From NCBI GenBank assembly GCA_964397045.1, contig CAYNHF010000006.1, positions 62,001 through 126,000 on the forward strand: a DNA stretch of 64,000 nt, read 5' to 3'. This stretch comes from CAYNHF01 sp964397045 (GTDB lineage Bacteria > Actinomycetota > Acidimicrobiia > Spongiisociales > UBA5794). Within the stretch, counting starts at the first letter, position 1; each line of letters begins with the position of its first letter. The notes beneath the pieces were generated by a model that was not told the origin of the DNA, did no database searches, and saw only the letters and a list, made by a program, of their open reading frames with translations. The position numbers were made by a program, and so were the translations under genes. Shown piece by piece: positions 17,834-27,190 of this stretch.

Positions 17834-19296
17834 CGTTCGCGCCACGGGCAGACGGCTACGAGGCGGTCATCGGGGTCGAGACCCACGTCGAACTTCAGAC
17901 CGCGTCCAAGATGTTCTGTGGCTGTCGGGTCGATTTCGGTGCGGCACCGAACACAACCATCTGCCCGGTGTGCCTCGGGCTTCCGGGAGCGCTACCGGTG
18001 CCGAACGAGAAGGCGATCGAAGGCATTCTTCGTATCGGTGCCGCGTTGGACTGCGAACTGGTGTCGTACTCCGAGTTTTCCCGGAAGAACTATTTCTACC
18101 CCGACCTGCCGAAGAACTACCAGATTTCCCAATACGACTTGCCGCTCTGCATCAACGGATCTATCGAGATCGAAGTCGAAGGTGTTGTCACGACGGTGGG
18201 AATCACCAGGGTGCACATGGAAGAAGACACCGGCAAGAGCGTCCACTTGAGCGATGGGGGCCGCATCCATGATGCCGAACACTCCCTCTTGGATTTCAAT
18301 CGCTCCGGGGTTCCGCTCGTAGAGATCGTGACCGAGCCGGACATCCGATCGGCAGCCGAAGCGCGTGCGTACGGGGCAGAACTGCAGCGCATCGTGCGGA
18401 CACTTGGCGTCTCGGATGCCAGGCTGGAAGAGGGCAGCATGCGATTCGACGCCAACATCTCAGTGAGGAAAGCCGGAGACAACATACTCGGGACCCGGGC
18501 TGAGGTGAAGAACGTCAACTCGTTGCGGTCGGTGCAGCGGGCCATTGAGTTCGAGGTCGAGCGACAGATCGTCCTCGTCGAAAGCGGTGGGGTGGTGGTC
18601 CAGGAGACTCGCCACTGGAACGAGGGCCGCGGTGCTACGAGCTCGATGCGGTCCAAGGAAGAATCGGAGGACTACCGATACTTCCAGGAGCCGGACCTGG
18701 TTCCGCTCGACGTCGACGACGCGAGACGCGCCGAGATCCAGGCGAGTCTGCCAGAGCTGCCCGCAGCGTTGCGCGCCAGACTCGTGAACGCCGGCCTGGA
18801 CGGGCGCACGGCGAGCCTGGTGGCAGGAGATCCCGAGCTGGTGATGTTGTTCGATGCTGCCGAAGTAGCCGGAGCAGACCCTCGGACGGTGGGAAACTGG
18901 CTGACGGGCGAGGTGGTGGCGTTCCTCCGTCGCGAGGACATTTCGCTGGCGGCGACCTCACTCGAAGCCGGTCATCTCGTGGAGCTGTCCGCCATGGTCG
19001 CAGACAAGTCGGTGTCCTCCACGGCGGCCAAGGATGTCCTCGATGGAGTGATGGCAGGCGAAGGCAGCCCGAGCGAGGTCGCTCAAGCGCGCGATCTGTT
19101 GCAGATATCGGATGCGAATGTGATCGAGGACGCCGTCACCACGGTCCTGGCCGAGCACGACGATGCGGTCGAGAAGATCCGGAGTGGGGACATGAAACCC
19201 ATCGGGTTCCTCGTCGGTCAGGTGATGCGAGCGACAGGCGGCAAGGCGGACCCCGCAATGGTGCAAGCACTCATCCGCGAGCAGGCGGGAAGCTGA
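17830..19296 (+). CDS. gatB: aspartyl/glutamyl-tRNA amidotransferase subunit B
   Basis: 488 residues. The kinase/amidotransferase subunit that binds the mischarged tRNA and transfers ammonia. Visible are IGVETHVELQT, the zinc cysteines (FCGCR and CPVCLGLPG), and the C-terminal YqeY-like tail domain with KPIGFLVGQVMRATGGKADP. Last gene of gatCAB. Together with gltX and tRNA-Gln at 29.5-31.5 kb it would complete the indirect Gln-tRNA pathway. Confidence 0.96.
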   Translation: MTFAPRADGYEAVIGVETHVELQTASKMFCGCRVDFGAAPNTTICPVCLGLPGALPVPNEKAIEGILRIGAALDCELVSYSEFSRKNYFYPDLPKNYQISQYDLPLCINGSIEIEVEGVVTTVGITRVHMEEDTGKSVHLSDGGRIHDAEHSLLDFNRSGVPLVEIVTEPDIRSAAEARAYGAELQRIVRTLGVSDARLEEGSMRFDANISVRKAGDNILGTRAEVKNVNSLRSVQRAIEFEVERQIVLVESGGVVVQETRHWNEGRGATSSMRSKEESEDYRYFQEPDLVPLDVDDARRAEIQASLPELPAALRARLVNAGLDGRTASLVAGDPELVMLFDAAEVAGADPRTVGNWLTGEVVAFLRREDISLAATSLEAGHLVELSAMVADKSVSSTAAKDVLDGVMAGEGSPSEVAQARDLLQISDANVIEDAVTTVLAEHDDAVEKIRSGDMKPIGFLVGQVMRATGGKADPAMVQALIREQAGS

Positions 19297-19313
19297 CGCC
19301 GCCCGCGACGGGC

Positions 19314-19709
19314 CTACGTGGTCGGTTCGTCGCTGCCTCGCGTGTAGTGGCGCTCCGCCGCCACCCACAGCGTTCTACTGACCGGGTGGAAGATGATCGG
19401 CGTCACGAAGCTGACGAGGACGCCTGCTACGAGAACCGTGGCCCACGGCACATCGGGCCACGTCAGGACGATCATTGCCACGAACACGACCAGAAAGAGC
19501 CCCTCGGTCACGACCAGATTGAGCGCCATCGATCCGGTCCAGTAGCCCTCGGTGCGCTCGAAGTGCAGGCCGCAGCGAGGGCAGTCGTCGACTATTGCAG
19601 TCCAGTGGCGAAACAGGTGACCGCTGCCGCACCGCGGACAGTGTCGGATCACGCCGCGCCCCAAGGCGCGGCCCAGGGAGGGGGGAGCGGTGGTGTCTTT
19701 TCCGGTCAT
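19314..19709 (-). CDS. DUF983 family membrane protein
   Basis: 131 residues from ATG 19709, which has GGAG five bases upstream; the longer open frame lacks support. Two C-x2-C knuckles (RHCPRCGSG and DDCPRCGLH), spaced about 20 residues, suggest a zinc ribbon. Two C-terminal membrane helices follow (about 63-85 and 88-108). This is the DUF983 layout; the family's function is unknown. It converges on gatB with a 17-bp gap. Confidence 0.83.
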   Translation of the reverse strand: MTGKDTTAPPSLGRALGRGVIRHCPRCGSGHLFRHWTAIVDDCPRCGLHFERTEGYWTGSMALNLVVTEGLFLVVFVAMIVLTWPDVPWATVLVAGVLVSFVTPIIFHPVSRTLWVAAERHYTRGSDEPTT

Positions 19710-19924
19710 CCGCACTCCGCTGGGATGGCTTTGAGGCCAAGAGCAGCGAGCCGGCGCCACCACCGATGGGATGGTGAGGGCGAAGGTCCGTCGTCCTGCG
19801 TCGCAGCGAGACTAGGTCGAATCGTGTCCAATCCTGGCCGGCTCGAGGCAGAGAGCGGCACCCGGCGAGCCCCCTCCTCACCCCGGTAGGCTCCCGCTTC
19901 ATGGGCTGCACTCCGATTCGACCG

Positions 19925-19964
19925 GCCGGCGAGCGCCTCAGGCGGCGCGGTGATTCGCGCCGGC
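19925..19964 (+). promoter_or_regulatory. structured GC-rich leader upstream of the tungstate/molybdate transporter
   Basis: GCCGGCG (19925-19931) can pair exactly with CGCCGGC (19958-19964). An inner hairpin of the form GCGCC-TCA-GGCG sits between them, 19 bp before the tupB-like GTG start. A stem-within-stem leader before this class of transporter could be a metal- or cofactor-sensing RNA, but I could not match it to the Moco-RNA consensus. In such GC-rich DNA a chance match is also possible. Confidence 0.3.
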
Positions 19965-19983
19965 AGTACCGGGGGCGCGGTCG

Positions 19984-20685
19984 GTGAGCTTCATTGGTGA
20001 GGTGCTGCGTGATGCGTTCGAAGTGCTCGGAGACTTCGGTCCGGAGGTACGAGAGGTCCTGTATCTCACCATCGTGGTTTCCGGCATGGCGACCCTCATC
20101 GGAGTGGTGATCGGCATTCCGTTCGGCGTTTGGCTCGGACTCGGCAGGTTCCGCGGCAGAGGCGCGGTGCTGACCGTTGTCAACGTGGGGATGGCGATCC
20201 CGCCGGTGCTCGCCGGGCTCGTGCTGCTGCTCCTGCTCTGGGACGATGGTCCTCTCGGTGGCCTCGGCGCCCTGTTCACCCCCGCGGCGATGGTGCTGGC
20301 CCAGTCGCTGCTCGCAATTCCGATCGCAGCGGGTATCACCGCCGCCTCGATCCGGAACCTATCTGGTGACGCGACCGAGCAACTTGGAGCGCTCCAACTG
20401 GGGAGATGGTCGCGCGGTGTGCTGGCAGGCAGAGAGGTGTGGCCGGGCATCGCGGCGGCAATAGCTGCCGCGTTCGGGCGGGTCGTGTCGGAGGTTGGCG
20501 CGGTGCTGATCGTCGGCGGCAATATTCGCGGCGAGACGCGGGTGCTGACGACCGCAATCGTGCAGGAGTCGCGCCAGGCCCGGTTCGGGGCGGCGGTTGC
20601 GTTGGGGATCCTGTTGCTCCTGATCGCGCTCGTTGTCAACGCGCTGCTCACGTGGTTTCAGCTGAAGGACACCAGTCGTGCCTGA
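19984..20685 (+). CDS. tupB: tungstate/molybdate ABC transporter permease (TupB-like)
   Basis: 233-residue inner-membrane permease with about five helices and the binding-protein-dependent transport loop. The stretch SEVGAVLIVGGNIRGETRVLTTAI near residue 170 is characteristic of the TupB family. GTG start at 19984. It overlaps the ATPase gene by 8 bp. With the next two genes it forms a complete importer for oxyanions such as tungstate or molybdate. Confidence 0.87.
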   Translation: MSFIGEVLRDAFEVLGDFGPEVREVLYLTIVVSGMATLIGVVIGIPFGVWLGLGRFRGRGAVLTVVNVGMAIPPVLAGLVLLLLLWDDGPLGGLGALFTPAAMVLAQSLLAIPIAAGITAASIRNLSGDATEQLGALQLGRWSRGVLAGREVWPGIAAAIAAAFGRVVSEVGAVLIVGGNIRGETRVLTTAIVQESRQARFGAAVALGILLLLIALVVNALLTWFQLKDTSRA

Positions 20686-21703
20686 TGTGGTGACCCTGCC
20701 CGCGCTCGCGCTGCCGCTGAATGATGGCCGCCATCTGGCACTCGAGCCCGTCGAGGTGGGCAGAGGCGAGCGTCTCGTCTTGTTCGGCCCCAACGGTGCG
20801 GGTAAATCGACGGCACTCCGCTGCTACGCCGGCCTCGTACCGGGGGTTGCGGGAGTCCCCGGTGCCGGCTACCTACCGCAGCGTCCATATATGTTCCGCG
20901 GTTCCGGCCTGCACAACCTGCACCTCGGACTCGACGGAGCAGCCACTGCGAGGGCAGACGCCATCGCGGACAGGCTGGGGCTGACCGGAAGGCTGGCCGG
21001 CCCTGCTGGAGCGCTCAGTGGCGGGGAACGGGCTCGGCTCGGCATCGCCCGGGTCCTCGCCCGTCCGGCTTCCTTGGTGTTGCTCGATGAACCATTGGCC
21101 GCACTCGACGCCCGGGACCGGTCCGTGGTGCAGGCAGTGATTGTGGAAGAGCTGGGCGACAGTGCCTCGGTGATCGTGACGCACGATCGGGATGTGGCGG
21201 CCGCGGTCGCGGAACGGATGGCAGTGATGATCGACGGCACGATCCGACAGATCGGGTCGGTTGCCAGCGTCTTCGCAACCCCCCGCGACGATGAGGTTGC
21301 TGAGGTCGTAGGGATTGGCAATGTGATTCGCGGCACGGTGGCCGAGGTCGAGCCGCCGCTGGTGAGGGTCGATCTCGCCGGTTCTGACGGCGCGAGACTC
21401 GACATGTGGACACTGGGAGATGATGTGCCCGGTACACCGGTGGTGGTGATGTTTGGGGCTGAGGCGGTGACGGTCTTCTCTGGAGACGGTCCCCGGGGCT
21501 CGGCCCGCAACCGCTGGCAAGGCGTGATCGAGTCCGTTCGTCAAGCCGGCAGGTTGGTAGAGCTCGTGGTCGATCTCGGGCTGCCTGTCGTCGCCCTGAT
21601 CACCCCAGGATCCCTCGAGGCGCTCGACCTCGAGGCCGGCCGATCCGTTGCGCTATCGGTGAAAGCGACGGCAGCGCAGGCGGTCGTTGTTCCGTTGCCA
21701 TGA
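20678..21703 (+). CDS. tungstate/molybdate ABC transporter ATP-binding protein with MOP-like C terminus
   Basis: 341 residues. The ATPase domain has Walker A GPNGAGKST, signature LSGGERARL, Walker B VLLDEP and the switch histidine in VTHD. The C-terminal third (from about 270) resembles a Mop/TOBE oxyanion-binding domain, which in ModC-type ATPases lets intracellular molybdate shut the pump. GTG start at 20678, overlapping the permease. The gene stops in a 4-bp overlap with the binding-protein gene. Tungstate versus molybdate cannot be told from this subunit. Confidence 0.85.
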   Translation: MPDVVTLPALALPLNDGRHLALEPVEVGRGERLVLFGPNGAGKSTALRCYAGLVPGVAGVPGAGYLPQRPYMFRGSGLHNLHLGLDGAATARADAIADRLGLTGRLAGPAGALSGGERARLGIARVLARPASLVLLDEPLAALDARDRSVVQAVIVEELGDSASVIVTHDRDVAAAVAERMAVMIDGTIRQIGSVASVFATPRDDEVAEVVGIGNVIRGTVAEVEPPLVRVDLAGSDGARLDMWTLGDDVPGTPVVVMFGAEAVTVFSGDGPRGSARNRWQGVIESVRQAGRLVELVVDLGLPVVALITPGSLEALDLEAGRSVALSVKATAAQAVVVPLP

Positions 21704-22488
21704 GGACCGTGGGACTCCTCGTAGCTGGTGTCGTGCTGCTGGCGGCGTGTGGCTCTGGAGGAACACGGGTGATTGTCGCGGCAGGGACGACTCTGGTCGA
21801 CAGCGGTGTACTCGACGCCCTTGCGGCGGACTACGAGGCAGGACATCCGGGCGTCGACCTCTCGATCGTCCCGCGTCCGACTGCTGAGGTGCTCGGGCTT
21901 GGGGCGCGTGGGGCGGCAGACATTCTCATCACCCACGCGCCGGCGCAGGAGCAGGCCTTCCTGGAGGTTCATCCGGACGCAGTCGCCGAGCCCATCTTCA
22001 ATAGTCGGTTCCTGCTGCTCGCCCCAAACTCGACCGCGGTCCGACTCGGCGGACTCAGTGTGACCGATGCGTTCGGGGCGCTTGCTGCCGAGGGTCATCC
22101 ATTCGTCACCCGGATGGACGGATCGGGTACCTACGACGCCGAACGCCGCATCTGGTTGCGTGTGCCGTTTGAGCCCGGTGGCTCCGGGTGGTACCAGGCG
22201 ACCGGCTCCGGAATGGGGTTCAGTCTCCAGGTTGCGGACCAGACCGGGTCCGCGATCCTGGCCGAGCACGGCTCATATCTTGCCGCCGATGCAGTAGTCG
22301 ATCTCGTACCCACGTCGTTACTCGACCCGGACGATCCGCTGCTGGTCAATCCATACACCGCGATCGTGGTGGGAAGCTCGCCGGCGGAGGGGGCCGAGTT
22401 TGTGAGATGGCTGCGCTCACCCGCCGGTCACGAGTCTCTGGCCGGCGCCAACGCGGCGCTGTTCGGAGGCTTCGTCTTCGTGCCCTGA
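21700..22488 (+). CDS. tupA: tungstate-type substrate-binding lipoprotein (TupA-like)
   Basis: 262 residues. A lipoprotein signal with lipobox LAACG (cysteine at 17) places it on the outer face of the membrane. The ligand-binding frame follows TupA: TTLVDSGVLDAL near the start, DILITHAP, RMDGSGTYDAERRIW and WYQATGSGMG. TupA is known for tungstate; molybdate remains an alternative. The gene order permease, ATPase, binding protein, each overlapping, is a compact operon. Confidence 0.85.
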   Translation: MRTVGLLVAGVVLLAACGSGGTRVIVAAGTTLVDSGVLDALAADYEAGHPGVDLSIVPRPTAEVLGLGARGAADILITHAPAQEQAFLEVHPDAVAEPIFNSRFLLLAPNSTAVRLGGLSVTDAFGALAAEGHPFVTRMDGSGTYDAERRIWLRVPFEPGGSGWYQATGSGMGFSLQVADQTGSAILAEHGSYLAADAVVDLVPTSLLDPDDPLLVNPYTAIVVGSSPAEGAEFVRWLRSPAGHESLAGANAALFGGFVFVP

Positions 22489-22495
22489 GGTCGCT

Positions 22496-22942
22496 CTAGG
22501 GGACGACGAGGAGCGGGATAGGCACGTGGTTGGCGACCCGATTGGCTACCGAGCCGAGCATGACTCGCTCCAAAAGGCCGGCACCACGTTTGCCGATGAC
22601 CAGCAGGTCTGCCTCCTCCTCGACACACGTCGCGAGCAGTTCGCGGGCGGGATCACCGATTGCCGTCAGGACCTTGTGCTCGATGCCATCGAGATCGACC
22701 TTGGCAAGGGCATCTTCGAGTACGTCGCGTTGCGCGTCTGCAATCGCATCGCTTACTGCGGAAGGAGTTGGAGGTGATCCGACAATGCCCCACCACCCCT
22801 CAGGGGGACGTACGACGGTCACGAACGTCAATCTCGCTCCAGATTGACGGGCGATGTCGGATGCCACCGCCACGGCGTGCTCTGCATGTTCAGAGCCGTC
22901 CACTCCAACAACGATCGAGTCGGTTTCCCAGTGCGCTGCCAT
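22496..22942 (-). CDS. universal stress protein (UspA family)
   Basis: 148 residues from ATG 22942, with AAAGGA five bases upstream. A single Usp domain begins IVVGVDGSEHAEHAV and ends with the ATP-binding pattern G-x2-G-x9-G-S (GKRGAGLLERVMLGS) and PLLVVP. Such proteins bind ATP and help cells through starvation or stress. It is divergent from serA; a TACATT on the minus strand in the 151-bp gap is a possible -10 box. Confidence 0.9.
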   Translation of the reverse strand: MAAHWETDSIVVGVDGSEHAEHAVAVASDIARQSGARLTFVTVVRPPEGWWGIVGSPPTPSAVSDAIADAQRDVLEDALAKVDLDGIEHKVLTAIGDPARELLATCVEEEADLLVIGKRGAGLLERVMLGSVANRVANHVPIPLLVVP

Positions 22943-23093
22943 GGCCGTCCTTTCGCCGGACACTGTCAATGTACCTGCTTGCGGGTACCTTGCTCCAGGG
23001 ACCAAAGGCCACAGAATTTCCGGTCTTTGGAGACCCGGTACCATCGTGGCGGGTTGGAGCGAAATGCTTTCGAGGTTGACGACTGGGAGAGGC

Positions 23094-24674
23094 ATGGATC
23101 GACCGATCGTGGTGGTAGCGGAGCCCATCGCCGTCGCGGGTGTCGAGGCGCTAGAGGCAGACTGCGAGGTGCTTCGCCTCGAAGGATCGACACGGGATGA
23201 GTTGAAGGCGGCACTCGCGGTCGCGTCGGGCCTCGTGGTGCGGTCTGCCACCGAGGTCGACGCGGCGCTGATCGCGATTGCTCCCAAGCTCGAGGTGATC
23301 GGCCGAGCTGGTATTGGGGTGGACAATATCGACGTTGAAGCTGCCACCGAAGCGGGCGTTCTCGTTGTCAACGCTCCCAACGCCAACACGATTTCGGCTG
23401 CAGAGCACACGATGGCTTTGCTCCTCGCTCAGGCGCGGATGATTCCCGAGGCTGATGCGTCGCTCCGCAGCGGCGTGTGGGAGAAATCGCGGTTCAGAGG
23501 AGTCGAGTTGCACGGCAAGACGCTCGGTATTCTCGGTCTCGGCAAGATCGGCTCGTTGGTAGCGGAGCGGGCGGCAGCATTCGGGATGCACATCGTGGCC
23601 TACGACCCGTACGTGGGCGAGGAGCGGGCGCGCCGTCTCGGCGTCGAGCTCTGTGACCTGACGGAGGTGATGGCGAAGGCCGATTTTGTCACCGTTCACC
23701 TGCCACGCACCCGCAATACGGAGGGACTGATCGGCAAAGAGCTCCTGGCAGGAGCCAAGCCCGGGATGCGGCTCATCAACGTAGCCAGAGGCGGCATCGT
23801 GGATGAGGATGCCCTCGCGGAGGCGGTTCGCGGCGGCACCCTGGCGGGGGCAGCTTTCGACGTCTTCAGTGTGGAGCCGGCGACCGACAGCCCGCTCTTC
23901 GAATTGCCACAGGTGGTGGTGACCCCGCATCTCGGCGCCAGCACGCGGGAGGCCCAGGACAAGTCAGGGGTCTCCGTGGCAGAGGCAGTGGCCGATGCGT
24001 TGCGCGGCGAGCTGGTGCTCTCGGCTGTGAACATAGACCTCGGACCTGCTGTATCGGATGACGTGAAGCCATACCTGGCGCTCGCCGAGGCGCTCGGGCA
24101 TGTCCTGGTTTCGATGGCGCGCGGTCTCCCCGATGTCATCACCGTCCGGGTGCAGGGCAGGCTCGCCGACTTCCCGGTGCGCCCCCTGGCGCTGGGGGCG
24201 ATCAAGGGGGCACTTGCCGGCGTAACGAACCAGGTGGTTTCGTACGTCAATGCTCCGACTGTGGCTGCAGCTCGTGGCTTGACCATTCGAGAGGAGTCGA
24301 TCCCGGAATCGGCCGATTACCAGGCGTATCTGCAATTGACCGGCACGATCGGGGGGAGACGTAGGGTGGTGGCAGGCACCCTGATGGAGCGGAAGGGGCC
24401 GGTGCTGGTCGAGGTCGACGGCTACGAAATCGAGCTGCCGATCACCGCGTTCATGCTGTTGATTCGAAACGAAGACATACCGGGCACGATCGGGCGCGTC
24501 GGGTCGCTGCTTGGAGATGCCGACGTCAACATCGCCGACATGGTTGTCGGCCGTCATCCCAGAGGCGGAGCCATGATGGGGCTGAGCCTCTATACCCCAT
24601 TGCCCGCCGGCATGGTCGACCACGTCGTGGCACTGACAGGCGTGGCATCTGCTCGCTACATCGAGCCGGTCTGA
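23094..24674 (+). CDS. serA: D-3-phosphoglycerate dehydrogenase
   Basis: 526 residues. Commits 3-phosphoglycerate to serine synthesis using NAD+. ATG 23094 has GGGAGAGG just upstream and gives the standard N terminus, so the longer open frame is rejected. Seen in order: GRAGIGVDNID, Rossmann motif GLGKIG, the catalytic arginine in NVARGGIVDE, the glutamate in VEPATDSP, the histidine in TPHLGAST, an intervening ASB domain, and a C-terminal ACT domain (LLIRNEDIPGTIGRVG) that senses serine in this long actinobacterial-type form. Confidence 0.96.
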   Translation: MDRPIVVVAEPIAVAGVEALEADCEVLRLEGSTRDELKAALAVASGLVVRSATEVDAALIAIAPKLEVIGRAGIGVDNIDVEAATEAGVLVVNAPNANTISAAEHTMALLLAQARMIPEADASLRSGVWEKSRFRGVELHGKTLGILGLGKIGSLVAERAAAFGMHIVAYDPYVGEERARRLGVELCDLTEVMAKADFVTVHLPRTRNTEGLIGKELLAGAKPGMRLINVARGGIVDEDALAEAVRGGTLAGAAFDVFSVEPATDSPLFELPQVVVTPHLGASTREAQDKSGVSVAEAVADALRGELVLSAVNIDLGPAVSDDVKPYLALAEALGHVLVSMARGLPDVITVRVQGRLADFPVRPLALGAIKGALAGVTNQVVSYVNAPTVAAARGLTIREESIPESADYQAYLQLTGTIGGRRRVVAGTLMERKGPVLVEVDGYEIELPITAFMLLIRNEDIPGTIGRVGSLLGDADVNIADMVVGRHPRGGAMMGLSLYTPLPAGMVDHVVALTGVASARYIEPV

Positions 24675-24681
24675 CGACGGG

Positions 24682-25131
24682 TCAGGTCAGCGCGGTGAGG
24701 GCCCATCCTGTGGCCAAGCCATAAGCGCCGGCGACGAGATCGTCCGCCGTTACCCCAAGTGATCCGGGGAGTGATTCGGCCTGACCGACTCCCGGCACCT
24801 GCTTGAAGATGTCCGCCAGTCTGAACACGACGAAGGCCGTTGCCCAGGGGAAGCCTCGCAATCCGATGAGTGCAACCATCGTGCCCGCCATCTCGTCGAT
24901 CACCACCCAGCCCGGGTCGTGTTCCTCCGCGAGGAACGGGGTTGGTGCCCACAGCGACAGTCCGATCATGATGGCCGTCACGACGAGGTGCACCCAGAGA
25001 GGGAATGACCACAGTCCTGCCGCGATCAGGGCGGCGAGCACAGACCCGACCGTCCCTGCTCCGGCATCGCTGCCGCGCACGAGTCCGGGAAGGTACCCGG
25101 CGCCGAAGCCGGCAGCGATGAAGCGACGCAT
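24682..25131 (-). CDS. phosphatidylglycerophosphatase A-like membrane protein
   Basis: 149 residues with about four helices. The PgpA hallmark is DPGWVVIDEMAGT near the middle, followed by GLRGFPWATAFVVFRLADIFKQVP and a terminal DDLVAGAYG. PgpA removes phosphate from phosphatidylglycerol phosphate to make phosphatidylglycerol. The C-terminal region between these motifs is more divergent than in well-studied PgpA proteins, so the activity is probable rather than certain. Convergent with serA, 7 bp apart. Confidence 0.8.
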   Translation of the reverse strand: MRRFIAAGFGAGYLPGLVRGSDAGAGTVGSVLAALIAAGLWSFPLWVHLVVTAIMIGLSLWAPTPFLAEEHDPGWVVIDEMAGTMVALIGLRGFPWATAFVVFRLADIFKQVPGVGQAESLPGSLGVTADDLVAGAYGLATGWALTALT

Positions 25132-25208
25132 CGAGGAAGCGTACCCGTGCTCGGCGCAGCGGCCCGTATCAGGGCCGGTAGCCTGCTCTCCTCCACAAAG
25201 AGGGAACC

Positions 25209-27134
25209 TTGCGACCAGATCAACTCGGAGAGTACCGGCAGCTCCGCGATCCGCGCCTCCACCCTGATGGAGGGAGGGTGGCGTTTGTCGTCACACAGAT
25301 GAACCTCGAGGAGGACCGGTACGAGAGTCGAATCTGGCTGTGGGACGGCACCGCGGCTCGCGCCCTGTCCACCGGGCCGAATGACTCGTCACCGCGGTGG
25401 TCCCCGGACGGGTCGCGTCTCGCGTTCCTACGGAAGCTCGAACCGGACGCTGCGCCTCAGGTAGCGGTGCTGCCGCTCGACGGCGGAGAGGCATCGGTCG
25501 TCACCGCTTTCGACCTGGGCGTTTCGCAGCTCGCATGGGCGCCGGACGGCAGGAGACTCGCCGTCGTTGGAGCCACCTGGATCGAAGGGATGGCCGACCT
25601 CGATGATGACGAGCGGTCGAAGCGGGTACGACGCATCTCTCGACTTCCGTATCGGGGAGACAACATGGGTTGGACCCACGATCGCAGGCGCCACGTGTAT
25701 CTCGTTGATCCCTCCGGTGACGCAGACGCGGTCTGTCTCACCCCGGGTGACTACAACGAATCCGAAGTCGCCTGGCACCCTTCTGGAGACGAGTTGGTGT
25801 TCGTGAGCGCACGACATGAAACGCGCGGACTCGATCCAGGAGACCAGTTGTGGACGGTGCCGGTCGGTGGGGGAGCAGCTGCACCGCGCACTGAGATCGG
25901 GCTGTGGAGCGACCCCAGCTACGACGCCGCGGGCAACCTCTACCTGATCGGAACGGCCGACCGTTGGGCACTTCCCGATGTCCTCCCGCTCAATCGCCTC
26001 GAACCCGACGGCAACGTGGTTCCGCTCACCGAGTCTCTCGACCGCAACCTGAACGTCTTCTCGCCTCCGCTGTCACCGGGCGGGCCCCAATGGCTTGCAG
26101 ACGGCACCGCGCTCAGCACCGTCGAGGACTCCGGCCGAGTCCGCGTGATCAGCATCGACCCAGACGGCTCGACCCGCGATGTGCTGGGTGGAGATCGCCT
26201 TATTACCGGGGTCAGCCCCCGGCTTGATGGGTCGGCCTTTGGGTTTGTGGCCACCTCTGCGGCGGACCCCGGCGAACTCTGGTGGTGGGAAGCAGGCGAA
26301 GAGCGGCGTCTCACCAGCTTCAACGAAGCTTTCCGGCATGACACCTCACTCGTAGCCCCGCAGCGTTTCGTCATCGATCACGAGGGGCTCGAGGTCGAGG
26401 GCTGGGTCTATCTTCCGGAAGGGGACGATTCGGTGCCGGTGTTGTTCAACATCCACGGCGGCCCTGCCACCCAGTATGGATACGGGTTCTTCGATGAATT
26501 CCAGGTCTACGCGGAAGCCGGCTACGGCGTCGTTGCGATCAACCCGCGTGGCTCTTCGGGTTACGGCCGTGATTTCGTTCGTACCGTCATCGGCACGCTG
26601 TTCGACGTCGAACCCCCAGACGTGAGGGACTACAACGCAGCCGTCGATGCAGCTGCGGCATCACACCCAAGGCTCGACACGAGCCGGACGGGAATCATGG
26701 GTGGGTCCTATGGCGGTCTGATGACGGCGCGACTCATCGGGTCGACGGATCGCTACCGGTCCGCCGTGGCCGAACGCGGCCTCTACAGCTTCGTCTCGTT
26801 CGCCGGGACGTCGGATATCGGGCCATGGTTCACACGGATGTACCTCGATGCGGTGGTTGCCGACGATATCGATACGCTCTGGGCGGCGAGTCCGCTCTCG
26901 TTGGTCTCGCAGGTGACGACGCCGACACTCATCATTCATTCCGAGTCAGACTTTCGTACCCCCATCGAGCAGGCAGAGCAGTACTTCGCAGCGTTGCTGG
27001 CGGCAGGCGTTGAAACCGAACTCGTCCGGTTCCCTGCTGGGCAGAGTCACGAACTCTCGCGCAGCGGTTCACCCTGCCTGCGGAAAGAGCGTTTCGAGTT
27101 GATCCTCGAGTGGCACGACCGGCATCTGAAGTGA
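25209..27134 (+). CDS. S9 family prolyl oligopeptidase/acylaminoacyl-peptidase
   Basis: 641-residue cytoplasmic serine peptidase. An N-terminal beta-propeller (about 1-370) with repeated blade motifs such as PRWSPDGSRLAF gates a C-terminal alpha/beta-hydrolase domain. The nucleophile is S500 in GGSYGG. The acid is in HSESDFRTPI, and the histidine in AGQSHELSRSG. Start is TTG 25209 preceded by AGAGGG. These enzymes cleave short peptides; the precise specificity is not visible. Confidence 0.9.
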   Translation: MRPDQLGEYRQLRDPRLHPDGGRVAFVVTQMNLEEDRYESRIWLWDGTAARALSTGPNDSSPRWSPDGSRLAFLRKLEPDAAPQVAVLPLDGGEASVVTAFDLGVSQLAWAPDGRRLAVVGATWIEGMADLDDDERSKRVRRISRLPYRGDNMGWTHDRRRHVYLVDPSGDADAVCLTPGDYNESEVAWHPSGDELVFVSARHETRGLDPGDQLWTVPVGGGAAAPRTEIGLWSDPSYDAAGNLYLIGTADRWALPDVLPLNRLEPDGNVVPLTESLDRNLNVFSPPLSPGGPQWLADGTALSTVEDSGRVRVISIDPDGSTRDVLGGDRLITGVSPRLDGSAFGFVATSAADPGELWWWEAGEERRLTSFNEAFRHDTSLVAPQRFVIDHEGLEVEGWVYLPEGDDSVPVLFNIHGGPATQYGYGFFDEFQVYAEAGYGVVAINPRGSSGYGRDFVRTVIGTLFDVEPPDVRDYNAAVDAAAASHPRLDTSRTGIMGGSYGGLMTARLIGSTDRYRSAVAERGLYSFVSFAGTSDIGPWFTRMYLDAVVADDIDTLWAASPLSLVSQVTTPTLIIHSESDFRTPIEQAEQYFAALLAAGVETELVRFPAGQSHELSRSGSPCLRKERFELILEWHDRHLK

Positions 27135-27190
27135 GGTCACCGCGGTGATCGTCGATTCCCCCAACCGGGTCCGCGTGGCAAGATAGGCCG

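Noticed and set aside
22854..23093. N-terminal extension of serA
   Set aside because: Overlaps the divergent Usp gene and lacks similarity; ATG 23094 has its own ribosome-binding site.
22943..23093. Repeated GGTACC-like words between the Usp gene and serA as an operator array
   Set aside because: Only short, unevenly spaced matches; not enough to call a regulatory site.
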